A DNA stretch of 64,000 nucleotides from Paractinoplanes atraurantiacus (GTDB taxonomy: Bacteria > Actinomycetota > Actinomycetes > Mycobacteriales > Micromonosporaceae): positions 1 through 64,000 of the forward strand of contig NZ_OBDY01000042.1 of the NCBI RefSeq assembly GCF_900215205.1. The letters run 5' to 3'. How positions within the stretch are numbered: the first letter of the stretch is position 1; each line of letters starts with the position of its first letter. Below the pieces are notes generated by a model. It saw only the letters and a list, made by a program, of their open reading frames with translations. It was not told the origin of the DNA and made no database searches. Made by a program: the position numbers and the translations under genes. Shown in pieces: positions 7,296 through 15,579 of this stretch.

Positions 7296-10001
7296 ATGGG
7301 GACGATGTGGTTCACGGTGCTCGGCCCGGTGCGGGCCTGGCGGGACGGCGCCGAGATCGACCTCGGCGCACCGCAACAGCGGTCGGTGCTGGCCGTGCTG
7401 CTGGCCCGGGCCGGGCAACCGGTCAGCCTCGCCGAGATCGTCGACACCCTGTGGTGGGACGACCCGCCGGCGACCGCGGTCAACGCGGTGCACCGCAGCG
7501 TCGGGCTGCTGCGCCGGGCCCTGGAGCCGGGGCTGACCGTACGCGGGGTGGGCCGCTGGCTGGTGCGTGCGGGCGGCGGATATCGGCTCGAGGCCGGCCC
7601 GGACGAGGTCGACCTGCTGCGCTTCCGCGCGCTGCTCGACCAGAAGGCGTTCGCCGAGGCCCTGGAGTTGTGGCAGGGCCCCGCGGCCGCGGGGCTTGCG
7701 GCCGAGGTGCGCGGCCAGGCCTTGTTCAGCGCGCTGGACCGGGAGTACGAGGCCGCCGCGGCCGAGGCCGCCCTGGTGACCGGCGCGCCGGCCGCGTTGG
7801 TGCGCGCGGTCGAGCTGGCGGCCGATCGGGCACCGCTGAACGAGTTGTTGCAGGCCCGCCTCCTGCTCATGCTGGCCGGAGCCGGCCGGCCGGCCGATGC
7901 TCAGCGCCGATACGAGGAGGTCCGGGCCCGGCTCGCCGCCGACCTGGGCGTGGAGCCCGGCCCGGAGTTGACCGCGGCGGCCCAGAAGTTGATCAAACCC
8001 GCGATCACCGCCCAGCTCCCGCACACCCTGCCCGCGTTCACCGGCCGCGAGGCGGAAATGGCAGCCGGGCTCACCCTCCCCGACCGGGAGAGAATCGGCG
8101 CGATCAGCGGCATGGCCGGGGTCGGCAAGACCACCTTCGCCGTCCATCTGGCCCACCGGTTCACCGATCGCTGCCCCGACGGCCAGCTCTACCTGAACCT
8201 GCGCGGGTTCGGCCCCGGCGCCGCGATGGACCCCGCCGCCGCTCTCGTCCGCCTGCTGGCGTCCCTGGGCGTTCCGTCGCATCAGGTCCCGGCCGATGTG
8301 GACTCCCGGGCCGCGCTGTTCCGCAGCCGGCTGGCCGGCCGGCGGATGGTGCTGCTGCTCGACAACGCCCGCGACACCGCGCAGGTGCGCCCGCTGCTGC
8401 CGGGCACGCCCGGCTGCCTGGTGCTGGTGACCAGCCGCGACCACCTGGCCGGCCTGGTCGTCTCGGACGGGGCCCGGCCGATCGCCCTGGCCACCTTCTC
8501 GACCGACGAGGCCCGGCTGCTGCTGGCCGAGCGGCTCGGCCCGGACCGGATCGCCACCGACCCGGCCGCGGTCGACAAGATCATCGGCCGGTGCGGCGGC
8601 CTGCCGCTGGCCCTGGCCATCGTGGCCGCCCGCGCGGCCGTCCAGCCGGGACTGACCATGGCCCAGCTCGCCGCCGACCTGGACGCGGCCGACCGCCTGG
8701 CCCCGCTGACCACCGGCGACCCGGACAGCGACGTGCGCACGGTCTTCTCCTGGTCGTACCGCGTGCTGGCCGACGGGCCGGCCCGGCTGTTCCGGTTGTT
8801 CGGCCTGCATCACGGTTCCGACATCTCGGTGGCCGCCGCGGCGAGCCTGGCCGGTCTCGGGCCGGCCGCGGTGCGCCCGCTGCTGGCCGAACTGGTCCGG
8901 GCCGGCCTGCTCGCCGAGGTCTCCCCCGGCCGGTACGGCGCCCACGACCTGCTGCGCGCCTACGCCGCCGACCTGGCCGGCGCGGACGAGGCCGCCCGGG
9001 CCAGGCTCCTGAGCCACTATCTGCACACCGCGTACCGGGCCGCGATGTTGCTGGCCCCCGGCCGCGACCCGATCGCGCTGGAGGCGCCCGCGCCGGGCAG
9101 CCGGCCCGAGCGGCTGACCGGCGAGGAGCAGGCCCTCGGCTGGCTCACCGCCGAATACCGGGTGCTGCGCTCCTTCGTGGACCGGCTGGCCGAGGCCGGG
9201 TCGAGCCGCGCCGCCTGGCAGCTGGCCTGGACGCTGGACACGTTCCAGCGCCGCCAGGACCTGCGCCACGACCAGGTCACCACCCGCCGGACCGCGCTGG
9301 CCGCGGCCAAGCGGCTGGGCGACCCGCTGCTGCTGGCCGACACCTACCGCGATCTGGGCCACGCGCTGGCCCGGGCCGACCGGGCCGGTGAGGCGCGCGC
9401 GCATCTCACGTACGCCCTGGACCGCTACGCCGAGCTCGGCGAGACCGTCCCCCAGGCCCACGTCGAGAGGGGCATCGGTTACACGTACGTCAAACCGGGC
9501 CAGTACGACCGCACGCTCGAGCACTACCTGCGCGCGGAGGACCTCTACCGTGCCGCGGGCCATCGGCCCGGCCTGGCCAAGTGCCTCAACGAGGCCGCCT
9601 TCCTGCACGCCAAGCTCGGCCAGCACGACGAGGCCCGGCAGCGCTGCGAGCAGGCCCTGGTGGTCTTCCGCGAGCTGGGCGACCGGCACGGCGAGGCGGC
9701 CACGCTGGACACTCTCGGCCTCGCACACACCGGCCTCGGCGAGCACGAGCGGGCGGTGGAGTGCTTCCGGCAGTCGGCCGAGCTGTGCGTACGCATCGGC
9801 GACCGGCGCTCCGAGGCCGAGGTGCTGGTCAACCTCGGCGACGCCCACGCCGCCACCGGGGAGCACGACCGGGCCGTAGCCGCGTGGCGGTCGGCCGTGG
9901 CCATTCTCGACGACCTGGGGCGGCCGGAGGCGTCCGCCGTACGCACAAAGATCGATGCCCACACTTTGCCCACTAGCGCTGTCTACCGTCCCGGGGCATG
10001 A
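7296..10001 (+). CDS. AfsR/SARP family regulator with BTAD, NB-ARC and TPR domains
   Basis: A protein of 901 residues with the AfsR architecture. An OmpR-like winged helix (about 1-90: FTVLGPVRAW...LAVLLARAGQPVSLAEIVDTLW) is followed by a bacterial transcriptional activation domain (about 95-240) and an NB-ARC ATPase with Walker A GMAGVGKTTFA near residue 277 and LVTSRDHLAGL later. The C-terminal part is made of TPR repeats (YTYVKPGQYDRTLEHY, LGLAHTGLGEHERAVECF and similar). A TAGCGT hexamer 7 nt before the ATG overlaps the stop of the LAL gene, so it may have its own leaderless promoter. The TGA overlaps the next ATG (ATGA), implying translational coupling to three enzymes that are its most likely targets. 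Confidence 0.88.
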   Translation: MGTMWFTVLGPVRAWRDGAEIDLGAPQQRSVLAVLLARAGQPVSLAEIVDTLWWDDPPATAVNAVHRSVGLLRRALEPGLTVRGVGRWLVRAGGGYRLEAGPDEVDLLRFRALLDQKAFAEALELWQGPAAAGLAAEVRGQALFSALDREYEAAAAEAALVTGAPAALVRAVELAADRAPLNELLQARLLLMLAGAGRPADAQRRYEEVRARLAADLGVEPGPELTAAAQKLIKPAITAQLPHTLPAFTGREAEMAAGLTLPDRERIGAISGMAGVGKTTFAVHLAHRFTDRCPDGQLYLNLRGFGPGAAMDPAAALVRLLASLGVPSHQVPADVDSRAALFRSRLAGRRMVLLLDNARDTAQVRPLLPGTPGCLVLVTSRDHLAGLVVSDGARPIALATFSTDEARLLLAERLGPDRIATDPAAVDKIIGRCGGLPLALAIVAARAAVQPGLTMAQLAADLDAADRLAPLTTGDPDSDVRTVFSWSYRVLADGPARLFRLFGLHHGSDISVAAAASLAGLGPAAVRPLLAELVRAGLLAEVSPGRYGAHDLLRAYAADLAGADEAARARLLSHYLHTAYRAAMLLAPGRDPIALEAPAPGSRPERLTGEEQALGWLTAEYRVLRSFVDRLAEAGSSRAAWQLAWTLDTFQRRQDLRHDQVTTRRTALAAAKRLGDPLLLADTYRDLGHALARADRAGEARAHLTYALDRYAELGETVPQAHVERGIGYTYVKPGQYDRTLEHYLRAEDLYRAAGHRPGLAKCLNEAAFLHAKLGQHDEARQRCEQALVVFRELGDRHGEAATLDTLGLAHTGLGEHERAVECFRQSAELCVRIGDRRSEAEVLVNLGDAHAATGEHDRAVAAWRSAVAILDDLGRPEASAVRTKIDAHTLPTSAVYRPGA

Positions 10002-10789
10002 CTCTTCCTGTTGTCTTCATCCATGGCCTGTGGCTGCACTCCTCCTCGTGGCAGCCCTGGATCGACCTGTTCACCGAGCGCGGCTACCAGCCGGTCGCGC
10101 CGGGCTGGCCGGGCGACGCGCCGACCGTCGAGGAAACCCGGGCCAACCCGGACGCCCTGGCCGGTCACGGCATCGACGACGTCGTCGCCCACTACAGCGA
10201 GATCATCGGCGCCCTGCCCGAGAAGCCGATCCTGATCGGCCACTCCTTCGGCGGCATGATCGCGCAGAAGCTGCTCGGCCTCGACCTCGGCGCGGCCGCC
10301 GTCGCCATCGACGCCGCCCAGATCAAGGGCGTGCTGCCGGTGCCGCTGTCCGCGCTGCGCTCCAGCTTCCCCGTGCTCGGCAACCCGGCCAACAGCAGCA
10401 AGGCGGTGTCGCTGACGGCCGAGCAGTTCCGCTACGCCTTCGGCAACGCCATCACCGAAGAAGAGAGCCGGCAGCTGTACGACCGGTGGTCCATCCCCGC
10501 GCCCGGCAAGCCGCTCTTCGAGGCGGCCACGGCCAACTTCAACCCGCACTCGCCGGCCAAGGTGGACACCGCCAACGAGTCGCGCGGCCCGCTGCTGCTG
10601 ATGGCCGGCGGCAAGGACCACACCGTCCCCGAGAACGTGGTGCGGGCGACCCTCAAGCAGTACCGCCACTCGCACGCGGTCACCGACATCGTCGACTTCC
10701 CGGCCAAGGCGCACTCGCTGACCATCGACTCCGGCTGGGGCGAGGTCGCCGAGACCGCCCTGACCTGGCTGAAGAAGCAGGGCCTCTGA
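9998..10789 (+). CDS. Alpha/beta hydrolase, coupled to AfsR-like regulator
   Basis: A protein of 263 residues. It begins VVFIHGLWLHSSSWQPWIDLF (the HG oxyanion strand), has the nucleophile elbow GHSFGG and places the late acid in LLLMAGGKDHTVP and the His in AKAHSLTI. It looks like a lipase/esterase-type hydrolase of the group found beside flavin enzymes. The ATG overlaps the stop of the AfsR-like gene in an ATGA, and its own TGA overlaps the ATG of the following SDR by one base. The four genes form a tight operon. The substrate is unknown. Confidence 0.85.
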   Translation: MTLPVVFIHGLWLHSSSWQPWIDLFTERGYQPVAPGWPGDAPTVEETRANPDALAGHGIDDVVAHYSEIIGALPEKPILIGHSFGGMIAQKLLGLDLGAAAVAIDAAQIKGVLPVPLSALRSSFPVLGNPANSSKAVSLTAEQFRYAFGNAITEEESRQLYDRWSIPAPGKPLFEAATANFNPHSPAKVDTANESRGPLLLMAGGKDHTVPENVVRATLKQYRHSHAVTDIVDFPAKAHSLTIDSGWGEVAETALTWLKKQGL

Positions 10790-11559
10790 TGGACCTCGCG
10801 CTGAAGGGCAAGACCGCCCTGGTCACCGGGGCGAGCAAGGGCATCGGGCTGGCGATCGTACGGGCCCTGGCCGCCGAAGGCGCGACGGTGGCGGCCGGCG
10901 CGCGGCACATCACCCCCGATCTGGCCTCCGTCCACGGCATCACCGCCGACCTGAGCACCCCGGACGGTCCGGCCGCGCTGGTCGAGTCGGCCGTCGCCGC
11001 GCTCGGCGGCCACCTCGACATCCTGGTCAACAACGTGGGCGGCGTCCGTCCCCGCACCGGCGGCTTCCTTTCGGTGACCGACGACGACTGGCAGCAAGCC
11101 CTGACGATCAACTTCCTTTCGGCCGTACGGACGACACGCGCGGCCCTGCCGTACCTGCTCGACCGCCAGGGCACGATCGTCACGGTCGGCTCGGTCAACG
11201 CGTCGCTGCCCGACCCGCTGGTCATCGACTACAGCGCGGCCAAGGCGGCCCTGGCCAACTTCTCCAAGGCCCTGTCCAAGGAGGTCGGCCCCAAGGGCGT
11301 CCGCGTCAACACGATCAGCCCCGGCCCGGTCGCCACCGACCTGTGGCTGGGCGCCGGCGGCGTCGCCGAGACGGTCGGCGGCGCCGCCGACCTGGCCCCC
11401 GAGGACGTGGCCAAGGGTGCCGTGAGCGGCACCGCGACCGGCCGTTTCACCCGCCCCGAGGAGGTGGCCGACCTGGTGCTGCTGCTGGCCGGCGGCCGGG
11501 CCGGCAACGTGACCGGCGCCGACATCCTCATCGACGGCGGCCTGACCGCCTCCCTGTGA
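10789..11559 (+). CDS. SDR family NAD(P)-dependent oxidoreductase
   Basis: A classical short-chain dehydrogenase of 256 residues. The cofactor site is TGASKGIG near residue 15, the NNVGG motif follows, and the active site shows Ser in VGSVNAS and Tyr-Lys in DYSAAKAALANFSKAL. The C-terminus ends GADILIDGGLT. The GARH segment at the end of strand two suggests NADPH preference, though this is only a guess. Translation is probably coupled to the upstream hydrolase through a TGATG overlap. In the operon it would reduce or oxidise an alcohol or ketone handled by the neighbouring hydrolase and flavin oxidase. Confidence 0.9.
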   Translation: MDLALKGKTALVTGASKGIGLAIVRALAAEGATVAAGARHITPDLASVHGITADLSTPDGPAALVESAVAALGGHLDILVNNVGGVRPRTGGFLSVTDDDWQQALTINFLSAVRTTRAALPYLLDRQGTIVTVGSVNASLPDPLVIDYSAAKAALANFSKALSKEVGPKGVRVNTISPGPVATDLWLGAGGVAETVGGAADLAPEDVAKGAVSGTATGRFTRPEEVADLVLLLAGGRAGNVTGADILIDGGLTASL

Positions 11560-11573
11560 CAAGGACCCCCTCT

Positions 11574-12929
11574 GTGACCATCGCTGATCTGCGCGCGAGC
11601 GTGACCGGCCCGGTCCTCACCGCCGAGGACGACGGCTACGCGAACGAGCTGCACACCTACAACCTGACGGTCGTGCACACGCCGTCCGTCGTGGTCGGCG
11701 CCATGAACCCGGCCGACGTCCAGGCCGCGGTCCGCTACGCGGCGGCCCACGGCCTGCCGGTGGCCGTCCTGGGCGCCGGCCACGGCAGCTCCGTCCCGTC
11801 GGCCGGCGCGGTGCTCGTCACCACCCGCCGCCTGACCGGCCTGACCATCGACGAGCCGGCCCGCACGGCCCGGGTCGAGGCCGGCGTGGTCTGGGCCGAG
11901 CTGATCGAGCAGGCGGGCAAGCTCGGCCTGGCCGCCCTGAACGGGTCGTCGCCCACGGTGACCGTGGTGTCGTACACCATCGGGGGTGGTCTGGGTCCTT
12001 TCGGCCGTAAGCACGGCTACGCGGCCGACCACGTCACCGCCCTGGAGGTCGTGACCGCCGACGGCGAGCTGCGCCGGGTGACGGCCGAGACCGAGCCCGA
12101 CCTGTTCTGGGCGCTGCGCGGCGGCAAGGGAAATTTCGGCGTCGTGACGGCCGTCGAGTTCACCCTGTTCCCGATCCGCACCTTCTACGGCGGCGGCATC
12201 TTCTTCCCCGGCGAGCTGGCCGGCGAGGTGCTGCACCTGTTCCGCCGCTGGACGGCCGACGTGCCGGAGGAGATGTCGGCGTCGGTCGGCCTGCTGCACC
12301 TGCCGCCGCTGCCGTTCGTCCCCGAGCCACTGCGCGACCGCCTGGTGGCCCACCTGCGGATCACCTACCTGGGCGACCCGCAGGAGGGCGCGCGCCTGAT
12401 CGCGCCGTTCCGCGCCCTGGGCGAGCCGGTCATCGACGCGGTGGCCGAGCTGCCGTACACAGCAATCGCCTCTGTCCACAGTGACCCGGTGGATCCGCTG
12501 CCGTTGTACGAGCACGGCGCTCTGCTCCGCGCTCTCCCCGCCGAAGCCGTGGACGAGATCCTGCGCCGGAGCGGCCCGTTCGTCCTGGCCGAGATCCGGC
12601 ACATGGGCGGGGCGCTGTCCCGCCCACCCGCCGTCCCGAACGCCGTCGGCAACCGCGACGACGACACCCTCTACAACGTCTTCCTGGTCGCGGCGGGCGG
12701 CCCGGCCGACGCGGAGCCCCTGCACACCGCCGAGCAACAGCTGATCGACGCCCTGGCCCCGTGGTCGACGGGCCGCCGCTACCTGAACTTCATGTTCGCC
12801 CCCGACGCCACCCCGGAGACCGCCGCCCTAGCCTGGTCCCCGGCCGACTATCCCCGCTTGCAGGCCATCAAGCGCCGCTACGACCCCGCCAACCTGTTCC
12901 GCATCAACCACAACATCCCACCGAGCTAG
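11574..12929 (+). CDS. FAD-binding oxidoreductase (PCMH-type, berberine-bridge-like)
   Basis: A protein of 451 residues from a GTG start with AAGGA placed 8 bases upstream. The N-terminal half is a PCMH flavin-binding domain: VGAMNPADVQAAVRYA, then AVLGAGHGSS, where the His of the G-H pair is the expected covalent FAD attachment site, and GGGLGPFGRKHGYAADHV. The C-terminus has the berberine-bridge-type tail with YPRLQAIKRRYDPANLFRINHNI. Only the His link is clear, so bicovalent attachment is not claimed. It is the last gene of the AfsR-hydrolase-SDR operon and is likely an oxidase of a small alcohol, sugar or phenolic metabolite. Confidence 0.87.
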   Translation: MTIADLRASVTGPVLTAEDDGYANELHTYNLTVVHTPSVVVGAMNPADVQAAVRYAAAHGLPVAVLGAGHGSSVPSAGAVLVTTRRLTGLTIDEPARTARVEAGVVWAELIEQAGKLGLAALNGSSPTVTVVSYTIGGGLGPFGRKHGYAADHVTALEVVTADGELRRVTAETEPDLFWALRGGKGNFGVVTAVEFTLFPIRTFYGGGIFFPGELAGEVLHLFRRWTADVPEEMSASVGLLHLPPLPFVPEPLRDRLVAHLRITYLGDPQEGARLIAPFRALGEPVIDAVAELPYTAIASVHSDPVDPLPLYEHGALLRALPAEAVDEILRRSGPFVLAEIRHMGGALSRPPAVPNAVGNRDDDTLYNVFLVAAGGPADAEPLHTAEQQLIDALAPWSTGRRYLNFMFAPDATPETAALAWSPADYPRLQAIKRRYDPANLFRINHNIPPS

Positions 12930-12968
12930 CGGTCACAAGCTGGCCTCAATACCGGTAAGACTGGGCCC

Positions 12969-14021
12969 GTGACAGTCACACTCGACGCACGGGCCCTCAA
13001 CCGGGCCGCCCTCGCCCGGCAGCACCTGCTCGATCGCACCGACATGCCGGTGCTGGACACGGTCGCCCATCTCGGCGGGTTGCAGGCCCAGGAACCGCAG
13101 GAGCCGTTCGTCGGACTCTGGTCGCGGGTGGCCGCCTTCGACCCGGCCGAGCTCTCGCGGCTGCTCGAGGGGCGAGAAGTCGTACGGATGCATCTGATGC
13201 GCCGCACCGTGCACCTCGTCACCGCCGATGACGCCCTTCGCTGGCGGCCGCGCCATCATGCCCTCCTCCGGCAGAAAGCCGTCGGCGTGTACCGCCGCGA
13301 GCTGGCCGACGTCGACCTCTCATCGCTCACCGCGCGGGCGGAAGCCCTGATGGCCGACGGCGAGCCACGCTCGCTCGGCGAGATCGGGCGCGAGTTGGCC
13401 GAGCATTGGCCCGGCGTCGCCCCTCGCGTGCTGGGCGATCTGGTCGTCGCCGCCTTGGTGCCCACGGTCCAGCTGCCACCGCGCGGCGTCTGGCGCAGCA
13501 CGGCCGGCGTGCGCTACCTGCCTCTGGCCACCTGGATCCCCGGCGACGCACCGCCCGGCCCGCCCGACGCCGACCTGATCCGGCGTTACCTGCGCGCGTT
13601 CGGGCCCGCCGCGACCGCCGACCTCCGCGCGTGGTGCGGTCTGGCCGGCCTGCCGGAGGCGGTCAATGCCCTGCGCGACGAGCTGGTCGAGTTCCGCGAC
13701 GACCGCGGCCGCCGCCTGCTCGACCTGGCCGACGCGCCCCGCCCCGACCCGGACACGCCCGCCCCGGTCCGCTTCCTCCCGGCCTTCGACAACGCGATCC
13801 TCGGCTACCACGACCGCACCCGCATCATCGACGACGACCACCGCAACCTCTCCGTGGCCGGCATCCGGGTAGCCCTCGTCGACGGCCGAGTCGCCGCCAC
13901 CTGGACCGCGCCGCCCACCGGCCCGGTCACCGTGACCCCGCTACGCCCCTTGACCCGCACCGAACGAACCGAAGTCAACGACGAGGCCGACCGCCTAACG
14001 GCCTTCCTGCGCGGCAACTAG
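12969..14021 (+). CDS. Winged-helix DNA-binding protein (HTH_42 family, AlkZ-like)
   Basis: A protein of 350 residues from a GTG start, with a TAAGAC hexamer 7 nt upstream and no ribosome site, so probably leaderless. It matches the HTH_42 family: LLDRTDMPVLDTVAHLGGLQAQEPQEP near the start, LMRRTVHLV, YLRAFGPAATADLRAWCGL, and FLPAFDNAILGY. Members include AlkZ and YcaQ, which are DNA glycosylases for bulky alkylated bases. AlkZ uses a Q-x-Q motif near residue 37-39, and this protein has Q39-A40-Q41 in an equivalent place. A repair role is thus plausible, but many relatives are only annotated as winged-helix proteins. Confidence 0.75.
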   Translation: MTVTLDARALNRAALARQHLLDRTDMPVLDTVAHLGGLQAQEPQEPFVGLWSRVAAFDPAELSRLLEGREVVRMHLMRRTVHLVTADDALRWRPRHHALLRQKAVGVYRRELADVDLSSLTARAEALMADGEPRSLGEIGRELAEHWPGVAPRVLGDLVVAALVPTVQLPPRGVWRSTAGVRYLPLATWIPGDAPPGPPDADLIRRYLRAFGPAATADLRAWCGLAGLPEAVNALRDELVEFRDDRGRRLLDLADAPRPDPDTPAPVRFLPAFDNAILGYHDRTRIIDDDHRNLSVAGIRVALVDGRVAATWTAPPTGPVTVTPLRPLTRTERTEVNDEADRLTAFLRGN

Positions 14022-14044
14022 CTCAGCGTGATCGTTCCGGTCCG

Positions 14045-14393
14045 TCAGAACCTCGACGGCCAATGCGAGCGTGGCAGGAGCCCATCGTCGTAAGCGGTCA
14101 TCTGGTCGTACACCTGCACTGCGCCTCGCGGCTCGCACGTCTGCGCCCATCGCCGTCGTCGATCAAACGAACACTTCCTGCCCCTGCTGGACGAAGACCG
14201 AGGCGTGAGCCAGCACCATGATCTCGCCGAGGCTCTTCCTACTGCGGACCCGGTCCTGGGCAGGCATGCCACTGATCCTCGTGACCGCCTCGGCGAACTG
14301 CCAGGTGGTCAGGTCATCGGTTCGGATCAGAATGTTCTGCTGGCCGACGGCGAGGAAATTCAGGGAGGGACCAGCGTCCAGCAGAATGCTCAC
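14045..14393 (-). pseudogene. PIN-like toxin gene, decayed (deletions and frameshift)
   Basis: A GTG at 14393 overlaps the stop of the peptidase gene (GTGA) and opens a frame starting SILLDAGPSLNFLAVGQQNIL, the N-terminus of a PIN-like family often found beside XRE and ImmA/IrrE genes. It then jumps to SRKSLGEIMVLAHASVFVQQG and hits a stop at 14163, giving only 76 residues. Adding one base just before that stop restores LIDDGDGRRRA, which is the expected continuation. The family-like tail VYDQMTAYDDGLLP appears in the frame ending at 14045. The middle portion (dozens of residues) is missing. The gene is therefore broken by at least one frameshift and probably two internal deletions. Confidence 0.6.
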
Positions 14394-15202
14394 GAGGGGA
14401 TGTCCCCCAGCTCCCCGTCAGGGAACAGCGGTGCGTCATCGTCCCAGTCGTCGATTTCGGCGAGCGGCCGCGGAGCGCCGAGCTCGGCCTCGAGTTCGGA
14501 TGGATCCCGCCCGTACCACGCGGCCAACTCGTTGATGCCGAGAACACCACGGTGGTAGCCCTCGACGGCACGGGCCATGAGCGCCTGCGGTGCTCTCGGC
14601 ACCGACGAGTCCGCGGCGAGGGCGCTGTACTGGCTGCCCCAGCCGAAGGTCGTCGCCAGGTTCGCCACCGAACGGGTGCTCCACGCGGAGCACGTATCGG
14701 TGTCGATGAGTTTGAGCGTGCGCAGCTGGGTCACCGCTATGTGCGCGGACACCTCGAACTCCTGGACCAGGTCGGACAGATCCGTCAGGGATACTTTCGC
14801 GGAAGTCCTGTCGGCGACGAACCTGCGACGGATCGCGTTCAGGGGAAGTAGCAGGTGGCGCGCGAATGCGTCGGCCCGAATCTCCGCCGGCGAGCGCTCG
14901 CCCGGCGTCAGCGGTTCAGCCTGGTCCAGATCTCCGGCGAGCAGGTGGCCGAGCTCATGCGCGATCGACGACCGCTGCCGCATCGGGTGCGGGGTCGTCG
15001 CGACGGCGATCACGACCCGACCGGAATCCGGATCGCACATCGACAGGCCGTGCTCGGTCTCCGGCACCTTCATGCTGATCACGTCGACGCCCTTGGCGAC
15101 GTGCAGCAGCTCGAACATGTCCTTGATCGGCCCGTCGCCCAACCCATGCTCGGCACGGAAGCTTTCCGCGAGCTGCTGGGCACGGCTCTCGTTGGTAGTC
15201 AG
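14390..15202 (-). CDS. ImmA/IrrE family metallo-endopeptidase
   Basis: A zinc peptidase with HELGH in RSSIAHELGHLLAGDL, the metal-binding motif, and a conserved RADAFARHLLLP helix downstream that supplies the usual third acidic ligand region. In ImmA-type systems such peptidases cut or regulate the partner XRE repressor. The start is uncertain: a TTG at 15142 gives 250 residues, while family-like sequence continues in frame to a CTG at 15202 placed 6 bases after a GGAG, giving 270. I used 15202. It follows the XRE gene by one base and overlaps the PIN-like remnant, so the three formed one operon. Confidence 0.8.
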   Translation of the reverse strand: MTTNESRAQQLAESFRAEHGLGDGPIKDMFELLHVAKGVDVISMKVPETEHGLSMCDPDSGRVVIAVATTPHPMRQRSSIAHELGHLLAGDLDQAEPLTPGERSPAEIRADAFARHLLLPLNAIRRRFVADRTSAKVSLTDLSDLVQEFEVSAHIAVTQLRTLKLIDTDTCSAWSTRSVANLATTFGWGSQYSALAADSSVPRAPQALMARAVEGYHRGVLGINELAAWYGRDPSELEAELGAPRPLAEIDDWDDDAPLFPDGELGDIPS

Positions 15203-15203
15203 C

Positions 15204-15548
15204 TCATGCTCCCGCGATGCCCTGGCTGGTCAGGTAGGAGTCCAGCTCCAGATAGGCGTACAGGCGCTCACGCATAGCGGCCATCGGGCAGAAATCACCG
15301 TCGGTCCGTGCGGCGAAGCGAGCCCGCTCTCTGATCTCCGCCAGCCCGGTGATCGCCGCCGCGCGGGTGCCGAAGCAGTCGGCCAGCTGAACCAGCTCAT
15401 CGCCTTTGAGCGGCCGGTCACCGTTTTCGATCCGGAAGTACGTCGGCTGGGAGACCCCGATCGCCTTGCGGGCCGTGTCCTGCGAGATTCCGGCCGCCTC
15501 CCGTGCCTCGCGCAGGCGCTGACCAAGGTTCCGCATGTCAACCTGCAT
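15204..15548 (-). CDS. XRE family helix-turn-helix regulator
   Basis: A protein of 114 residues with one lambda-repressor-type HTH near the N-terminus (LGQRLREAREAAGISQDTARKAIGVSQPTYFRIENGDRPL) and a helical tail. The ATG at 15548 has a GGAGGT ribosome site, and both lie inside a perfect 13-bp inverted repeat (15545-15579) that is the obvious autoregulation site. The next gene is an ImmA/IrrE peptidase, its likely antagonist. I infer a small stress- or toxin-controlling cassette whose effector gene is now decayed. Confidence 0.85.
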   Translation of the reverse strand: MQVDMRNLGQRLREAREAAGISQDTARKAIGVSQPTYFRIENGDRPLKGDELVQLADCFGTRAAAITGLAEIRERARFAARTDGDFCPMAAMRERLYAYLELDSYLTSQGIAGA

Positions 15549-15579
15549 CTGAATAAGACCTCCTTGCTTATTCAGATGC
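15545..15579. promoter_or_regulatory. 13-bp perfect inverted repeat, probable XRE operator
   Basis: The arms GCATCTGAATAAG (15545-15557) and CTTATTCAGATGC (15567-15579) are perfect complements separated by 9 bases. The repeat covers the XRE ribosome site and start codon on the minus strand and also the stop codon of the upstream DUF2252 gene. Symmetry, AT-richness against a GC-rich background and position suggest an operator. It could also form an RNA hairpin hiding the ribosome site. It has no U-tract, so a simple terminator is less likely. Confidence 0.65.

Noticed and set aside
4583..12929. Secondary-metabolite gene cluster
   Set aside because: LAL and AfsR-like regulators are typical of such clusters, but no polyketide, peptide, terpene or RiPP core enzyme is present. 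Only general redox and hydrolase genes follow.
15545..15579. Inverted repeat as an intrinsic terminator of the DUF2252 gene
   Set aside because: The stem is AT-rich with a 9-base loop, has no U-tract and covers the next gene's ribosome site, which fits an operator better.
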